A stretch of DNA of 64,000 nucleotides from DASUNQ01 sp035536455. GTDB taxonomy: Bacteria > Acidobacteriota > Thermoanaerobaculia > Multivoradales > UBA5704. The translations under genes were made by a program, and so were the position numbers. This document shows positions 59,968 through 64,000 of this stretch, in pieces. The stretch covers positions 69,153 through 133,152 of the forward strand of contig DATLOC010000049.1 in NCBI GenBank assembly GCA_035536455.1, given 5' to 3'. The first letter of the stretch is position 1. Each line of letters begins with the position of its first letter. The notes beneath the pieces were generated by a model. It had not been told where the DNA came from and made no database searches. It saw only the letters and a list, made by a program, of their open reading frames with translations.

Positions 59968-61329
59968 ATGACCTCCAGGACGGCAGAGGGCCGACCGGGA
60001 TCGGTGCTGGCGTGCGAAGCGGCGGTCGTGGGCGGCGGCGTGGCCGGGCTGGCCGCGGCGATCCACCTGCGGCAGGGAGGGCTCTCTGTCCTCTGCATCG
60101 AGCCGGAGCCCTTCCCGCACCTGCGGGTGGGGGAGTCGCTCGACTGGTCCTCCCCCGGCCTCCTCGCCGAGCTCGGCCTGTCGCGCGAAGCCCTGGTCGG
60201 CGAGCGGGTCGCCACCTTCAAGCGCGGCATCAAGGTCGTCTGGCCCGACGGCATCGCCGCCGGCAAGCCGCCGCGCTGGTGGGGAAAGCCGCCGCTCCGC
60301 TTCGAGAACCTCACCCTGCACGTCGACCGCCAGGCGATGGACGACCGTCTCTACGCGCGCGCCCGCGAGGTCGGCGTCGAGTTCCTCTGGGACCGCGCCG
60401 CCCGGGTGGCGATGGACGGCCAGCGCGTGGTGGCGGTCGAGACCGCCGGCGGGCGCCGCGTCGAGGCGGCCTGGTTCGTCGACGCCACCGGCCGCAACGT
60501 GCGCCTCTTCGCCCGCCAGCTCGGCATCCGCCGCATCGATTACGGCCGCGAGAAGGTGAGCTTCTGGTGCTACCTCGAGACCACGTGCGCAAACGAGGGC
60601 ACGACGTTCTACGTCGAGGGGCCCAGCGACGACTACCTCTCCTGGATCTGGGAGATCCCGATCAACCCGACGACGGCGAGCGTCGGCTGCGTACTGCCGG
60701 CGGAGGTGGTCAAGACGGAGCGCCGGCAGGGACGCCGGCCCGATGAGATCCTGCGCGTCCGGCTGGCGCGCTTCCCGCGCTTCGCGCCGCTGCTGGCGGG
60801 GCGGCGGGAGCTCGAGGTCCGCGCCACCGCCTACCGCTGCTTCGTCCACCGCCGCGCCTGCGGCCCCAACTGGGTCCTCGCCGGCGAGTCGGTCTCGCTG
60901 CCCGACGCCCTGACCGGCAACGGGGTGACAGCGGCCTTCCGCCACGCCGCGGAGGGGGCGCACTGGATCCTCGACGCCCGCGCCCGCGGCCGCCTGAGCC
61001 GCCGCCAGCGCCGGGTCTACGACCGCAACGTCGGGCGGATGGGGCGGATGTTCAACCACAGCATCGAGACCGCGGTCTACCGCGCGCCGATCCGCCGCGG
61101 CCTCGGGCTCAAGGCCGCACAGTCGATCTACGTCAGCTGCGCCTTCACGCTCAACGCCCTCTACACCCGCTTCCGGCCGCGGCGGCGGGTGTCGATGCTG
61201 GTCTTCGGCCTGCTGATGGCAGGGGCCTGGACCTGGATCGAGAGCTGGAGTCTGGTCGGCCGGCTGGCGGCGGCGGTGCGGCGGCTGCGCGGCGCGAGCG
61301 GACGGCCGGTCGAGGCCGAGGCCTGCTAG
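59968..61329 (+). CDS. FAD-dependent oxidoreductase, flavin halogenase-like
   Basis: 453 residues. N-terminal FAD site VVGGGVAGLAAAIHLRQGG, then FPHLRVGESLDWS, FKRGIKVVWPDG with Lys85, and the WxWxIP motif W226-I-W-E-I-P231 that marks flavin-dependent halogenases and their relatives. WVLAGESVSLPDALTGNGVTAAFRHAAEG is the second FAD block. A hydrophobic stretch near 410-425 (VSMLVFGLLMAGAWTWI) may attach it to the membrane. It could be a halogenase or a geranylgeranyl reductase-type flavoenzyme. Followed after 14 bp by an alpha/beta hydrolase. Confidence 0.78.
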   Translation: MTSRTAEGRPGSVLACEAAVVGGGVAGLAAAIHLRQGGLSVLCIEPEPFPHLRVGESLDWSSPGLLAELGLSREALVGERVATFKRGIKVVWPDGIAAGKPPRWWGKPPLRFENLTLHVDRQAMDDRLYARAREVGVEFLWDRAARVAMDGQRVVAVETAGGRRVEAAWFVDATGRNVRLFARQLGIRRIDYGREKVSFWCYLETTCANEGTTFYVEGPSDDYLSWIWEIPINPTTASVGCVLPAEVVKTERRQGRRPDEILRVRLARFPRFAPLLAGRRELEVRATAYRCFVHRRACGPNWVLAGESVSLPDALTGNGVTAAFRHAAEGAHWILDARARGRLSRRQRRVYDRNVGRMGRMFNHSIETAVYRAPIRRGLGLKAAQSIYVSCAFTLNALYTRFRPRRRVSMLVFGLLMAGAWTWIESWSLVGRLAAAVRRLRGASGRPVEAEAC

Positions 61330-61343
61330 GCGGGCCGTCCGGC

Positions 61344-62153
61344 GTGCACCACCGCATCCGCGGCAGCGGCCCGCCCGTCCTCTTCCTGCACGGCCTGCCC
61401 ACCAGCGGGCGGCTCTGGGACCCGGTGGTGGAGCGGCTGGCGTCGAGCCACACCTGTATCGTCGTAGACCTGCCCGGCCTGGGGCAGTCGCCGCCGCTGC
61501 CGGGTCCGCCCGACGCGACGCGGATGGCGGCGGCGCTCGAGGCGCTGCGCGCCGAGCTCGGGCTGCCGGCCTGGAGCATCGTGGGCCACGACGCCGGCGC
61601 CGTGGTCGCGGTCCACTACGCCGCGGCGTGGGCCGGGCGGACGGTTCGCCTCGCGTTGCTCGCCCCGCCGGTCTTCCCGGAGCTGCGACCCCACTGGGGG
61701 TTCCGTCTCCTGCGGCGGCCCATCGTTGGGGAGCTCCTGGCGCCGCTCGTCGCCTTCGCCATCTTCGACGGCGGCCTGCGCTCGCTCCTGGACTACCCCA
61801 CGCCCGCCCTCGACGAGATCCTGGAGGACGCCGGCCGCCCCTTCCGCGGCCGCGCCGGCGCCCGGCGGCTCCTCTGGCTGGCGCGCTGGGGGGAGCCGTC
61901 CGAGGTGCTGGGGCCGACGGCCGCTCTGCTGCCGCGGGTCGCCGCGCCCGTCCTGGTCCTGCACGGCCGTCGCGACACCGTGGTGCCTCCCGCCTTCGCC
62001 GAGCGTGCCGCCAGGGCGGTCCCGGCCGGGCGGGCGCTCCTCCTCGACGCCGGCCACTTCCTCCCCCTTGACGCGCCGGAGGCGGTCTGCGCGGCGCTGG
62101 CGGAATTCGGCCTTTCCGGGCGGGGTTTGGAAGGAGTGGCCAACCCCGCCTAG
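61344..62153 (+). CDS. Alpha/beta hydrolase with Asp nucleophile (epoxide hydrolase/dehalogenase-like)
   Basis: 269 residues from GTG 61344. PPVLFLHGLPTSGRLWDPVV gives the oxyanion HG, VVDLPGLGQSP the second loop, and IVGHDAGAVVAVHYA the nucleophile elbow with Asp83. Asp in this position is the haloalkane dehalogenase/epoxide hydrolase type rather than a Ser esterase. LHGRRDTVVPP and DAGHFLPLDAPE supply the remaining acid and His. Cytosolic. Location next to the halogenase-like flavoenzyme makes a halogenated or epoxidised substrate plausible. Confidence 0.85.
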   Translation: MHHRIRGSGPPVLFLHGLPTSGRLWDPVVERLASSHTCIVVDLPGLGQSPPLPGPPDATRMAAALEALRAELGLPAWSIVGHDAGAVVAVHYAAAWAGRTVRLALLAPPVFPELRPHWGFRLLRRPIVGELLAPLVAFAIFDGGLRSLLDYPTPALDEILEDAGRPFRGRAGARRLLWLARWGEPSEVLGPTAALLPRVAAPVLVLHGRRDTVVPPAFAERAARAVPAGRALLLDAGHFLPLDAPEAVCAALAEFGLSGRGLEGVANPA

Positions 62154-62191
62154 GCGCGACGGCCGGCTGTCCCGTAGAATCAAAGGAGCCG

Positions 62192-62941
62192 ATGCCCCGC
62201 TTCGAACCTTCTTCGCTCGTGCTTTGCCTCGCCTTGGCGGCCGGGGCCCTCGTGCCCCGTCCGGCCGGCGCCGAGCTGGTCGTCCTCGGTGGGGGCGAGG
62301 TGCTGAAGGTCCAGGGCTACGAGGTGGTCGGGGAGCGGGCCCAGCTCGTCCTCGCCTCCGGCGGGCGGATGTCCTTGCCGCTCGCCCGCGTCGCCCACGT
62401 GGTCGACGACGAAGTCCTCCCCGAGCCGGAGCCGGTGCCCGGGGCCGCGATGGCGGCCGAGGCGGGCCTCCCTCTCCTCTTCGCCGAGGGCCAGACGGTC
62501 CCGGCCGACACGCCGTACGCCGATCTGATCCTGGCCGGCGCCCGCAAGCACGGGGTCAACCCGCAGATCGTGGCCGCCCTGATCCGCCAGGAGTCGGCCT
62601 ACCGCCCGAAGGCGGTCTCGCGCAAGGGCGCCCGCGGGCTGATGCAGCTCATGCCGGCCACCGCCCGCCGCTTCGGGGTGGAGACGCGCGAGCTCTTCCA
62701 GCCGGAGCGGAACCTTCATGCCGGGATCGCCTATCTCCGTTGGCTGGTGGACCGCTTCCCGAACGACCTCCCCCGCGTCCTCGCCGCCTACAACGCGGGC
62801 GAGGGGGCGGTCGAGCGCTATCAGGGCGTCCCCCCCTACCGCGAGACCCGCGACTACGTGAAGCGGATCTTCGGCACCCTCGGCCTCGAGCTGCCGGGCT
62901 CCGCCGCCGCCCCGGCCGCCGCCGCGAGCACGGCTCTCTAG
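62192..62941 (+). CDS. Lytic transglycosylase (SLT family)
   Basis: 249 residues from ATG 62192, with AAAGGAG just upstream. Signal peptide LVLCLALAAGALVPRPAGAE. After a short beta domain (35-75) comes the lysozyme-like SLT fold: ARKHGVNPQIVAALIRQESAYRPKAVSRKGARGLMQLMPATA, catalytic Glu134, then ERNLHAGIAYLRWLVDRF and VLAAYNAGEGAVERYQGVPPYRETRDYV. Cleaves peptidoglycan to anhydromuropeptides. Converges with the phosphatase gene, overlapping by four bases. Confidence 0.95.
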   Translation: MPRFEPSSLVLCLALAAGALVPRPAGAELVVLGGGEVLKVQGYEVVGERAQLVLASGGRMSLPLARVAHVVDDEVLPEPEPVPGAAMAAEAGLPLLFAEGQTVPADTPYADLILAGARKHGVNPQIVAALIRQESAYRPKAVSRKGARGLMQLMPATARRFGVETRELFQPERNLHAGIAYLRWLVDRFPNDLPRVLAAYNAGEGAVERYQGVPPYRETRDYVKRIFGTLGLELPGSAAAPAAAASTAL

Positions 62942-64000
62942 CCTTCGCCCCCGGCGGGCGCCGCCTGCGCCTGCGCCCCCTCGCCGCCGTAGCGCATCAC
63001 CACCAGAGTCCGGTCGTCCTGCACCGGCTGGCCGGCGGCGTGCTTCTCGACCGCCGCCAGCAGCCGGTTGCGCAGCGCCTCGGCGCTGCCCGTCGCGCCG
63101 GTTAGAGCGGCGATCACGCTCTCGTAGCCGAAGGGAGTGCCGTCCGGCCCGATGGCCTCGATCAGGCCGTCGGACAGCCAGACCACGAGGTCGCCCGGGA
63201 CCAGCTGCAGGGTGCGCCGCCCGTAGGTCGACCCCAGGCCGCCGAGCGGCGAGCCGGGGAGGAGCACCTCCTCGACGACACCGCCCCGCACCACGTAGGT
63301 CGGCGGGTGCCCGGCGTTGACGATCTCCAGCGTGCCGGCTGCCAAATCGATGCGCGAGTAGGTGGCGGTGACGAAGACCCGCCCTTCCGGGTCGGAGCGC
63401 ACCAGCCGGTCGAGGCGGCGCAGGATGTCCTCCGGGTCGCGCTCCTCCTCGACCAGGATGAGCAGGGCGGCCTTGAGCATCGCCATGCGCAGGCCGGTCG
63501 AGAGGCCGTGGCCGGAGACGTCGGCCACCACCACCGCCAGCCTCCGCTCGCCGAGCGAGAGGATGTCGAAGTAGTCGCCGCCGATCGCCGCGCTGGGCTC
63601 GAAGAGGGTGGCGAACTCGACCCCTTCGTGGCTCGGCAGGTCGTGCGGAATGAGGCTCTGCTGCAGCTCGCGGGCGATCGCCAGCTCCTTCTCGAGCGCC
63701 TCCTTCTGCGCCGAGGTGGCGACCAGCGCCTCGAGGTTGGCGGCCATCAGGTTGAAGGAGCGCTGGAGGTCGCCGATCTGGTCGCGCCGCTTCGCCGGGA
63801 TGCGCACCGAGAAGTCGCCGCGGCGCACCGCGGCGGTGGCGCGGGAGAGCCGGTTCACCGCCCGCGACAGCCCGACGATCATGAAGACCGCCATGATCGC
63901 GGCGACGGCGTAGACGTTGAGGAGGAGCGCGCCGAGCGCCAGGAGGATCGCCCAGGCGGCGGCGTCGACCTCGGCGGAGCCCGAGAGGAGGTGGCGCTGC
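62938..64000 (-). CDS. HAMP-SpoIIE type PP2C phosphatase (5' end outside window)
   Basis: The visible ~354 residues continue open to the right edge. A membrane helix (AWAILLALGALLLNVYAVAAIMAVFMIV) is followed by a HAMP domain (RAVNRLSRATAAVRRGDFSVRI), a coiled linker (ELAIARELQQSLIP) and the SpoIIE/RsbU phosphatase: FATLFEPSAAIGGDYFDI, VVVADVSGHGLSTGL, VNAGHPPTYVV, LVVWLSDGLIEAI and DDRTLVVMRY with the metal aspartates. These dephosphorylate anti-sigma antagonists in partner-switching. The internal ATG at 63894 is not the true start, because it would remove the helix. Confidence 0.9.
   Translation of the reverse strand, partial: QRHLLSGSAEVDAAAWAILLALGALLLNVYAVAAIMAVFMIVGLSRAVNRLSRATAAVRRGDFSVRIPAKRRDQIGDLQRSFNLMAANLEALVATSAQKEALEKELAIARELQQSLIPHDLPSHEGVEFATLFEPSAAIGGDYFDILSLGERRLAVVVADVSGHGLSTGLRMAMLKAALLILVEEERDPEDILRRLDRLVRSDPEGRVFVTATYSRIDLAAGTLEIVNAGHPPTYVVRGGVVEEVLLPGSPLGGLGSTYGRRTLQLVPGDLVVWLSDGLIEAIGPDGTPFGYESVIAALTGATGSAEALRNRLLAAVEKHAAGQPVQDDRTLVVMRYGGEGAQAQAAPAGGEG

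Overview
The window is very GC-rich (about 70%), gene-dense bacterial DNA with short gaps and many ATGA/GTGA stop-start overlaps. Gene content and style fit an Acidobacteriota-like genome (Thermoanaerobaculia-like is my best guess, Myxococcota-like the alternative). Pointers are a class I HMG-CoA reductase with a type 2 isopentenyl diphosphate isomerase, many secreted metallo- and S46 peptidases, and a C-terminal WFF...KVL.GC.VN domain shared by two secreted proteins. No rRNA, tRNA, CRISPR array or transposon was found.

Layout. 1-2849 (minus): end of a mevalonate/isoprenoid operon (HMG-CoA reductase, Fni, polyprenyl synthase). 2992-7959 (minus): a lower-GC accessory stretch with a ricin-like/zincin lipoprotein, an unknown protein, a TIR-domain protein, a broken S46 peptidase copy and a cyanophycinase-like peptidase. 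8055-12318: an intact S46 peptidase diverging from thiC, separated by an unusual array of 21-bp repeats. 12321-15403: a hybrid histidine kinase and an unknown secreted protein. 15481-20759 (plus): queE, an EEP hydrolase, a phospholipase D/cardiolipin synthase, a probable selenocysteine-containing AhpD-like protein, a serine hydrolase and a cysteine/cystathionine synthase, followed by a degraded MOSC gene.

21121-30849: stress and housekeeping genes including a glycine-zipper protein, an ICMT-like methyltransferase, DUF5996, an M28 peptidase, an Ste24-like M48 protease, a UbiD decarboxylase and an outer-membrane protein. 31035-34096: an NtrC-type two-component pair. 34085-38597: glnS (with a YqeY-like tail) diverging from speA, with a second 21-bp repeat array between them. 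39192-42751: a lipid-modification cluster (desaturase, cyclopropane synthase-like methyltransferase, B12-radical SAM enzyme).

45741-52500 (plus): an ECF sigma factor, a zinc-finger anti-sigma factor, a TPR-CHAT caspase-like protease, a 66-residue protein, a second caspase-fold protein and a helical-repeat protein. This looks like one signalling or defence module. 52543-62941: a second M28 peptidase, DUF2071, leuB-like and leuA-like genes around a beta-barrel protein, a secreted protein with the shared C-terminal domain, xerD, a flavin halogenase-like enzyme next to an Asp-nucleophile alpha/beta hydrolase, and a lytic transglycosylase. A SpoIIE-type phosphatase runs off the right edge.

The most unusual items are the in-frame UGA in a CxxU redox motif with a SECIS-like hairpin (18377-18416), the two phase-locked 21-bp arrays in divergent promoter regions (10268-10476 and 36435-36655), and the ECF/CHAT/caspase module.
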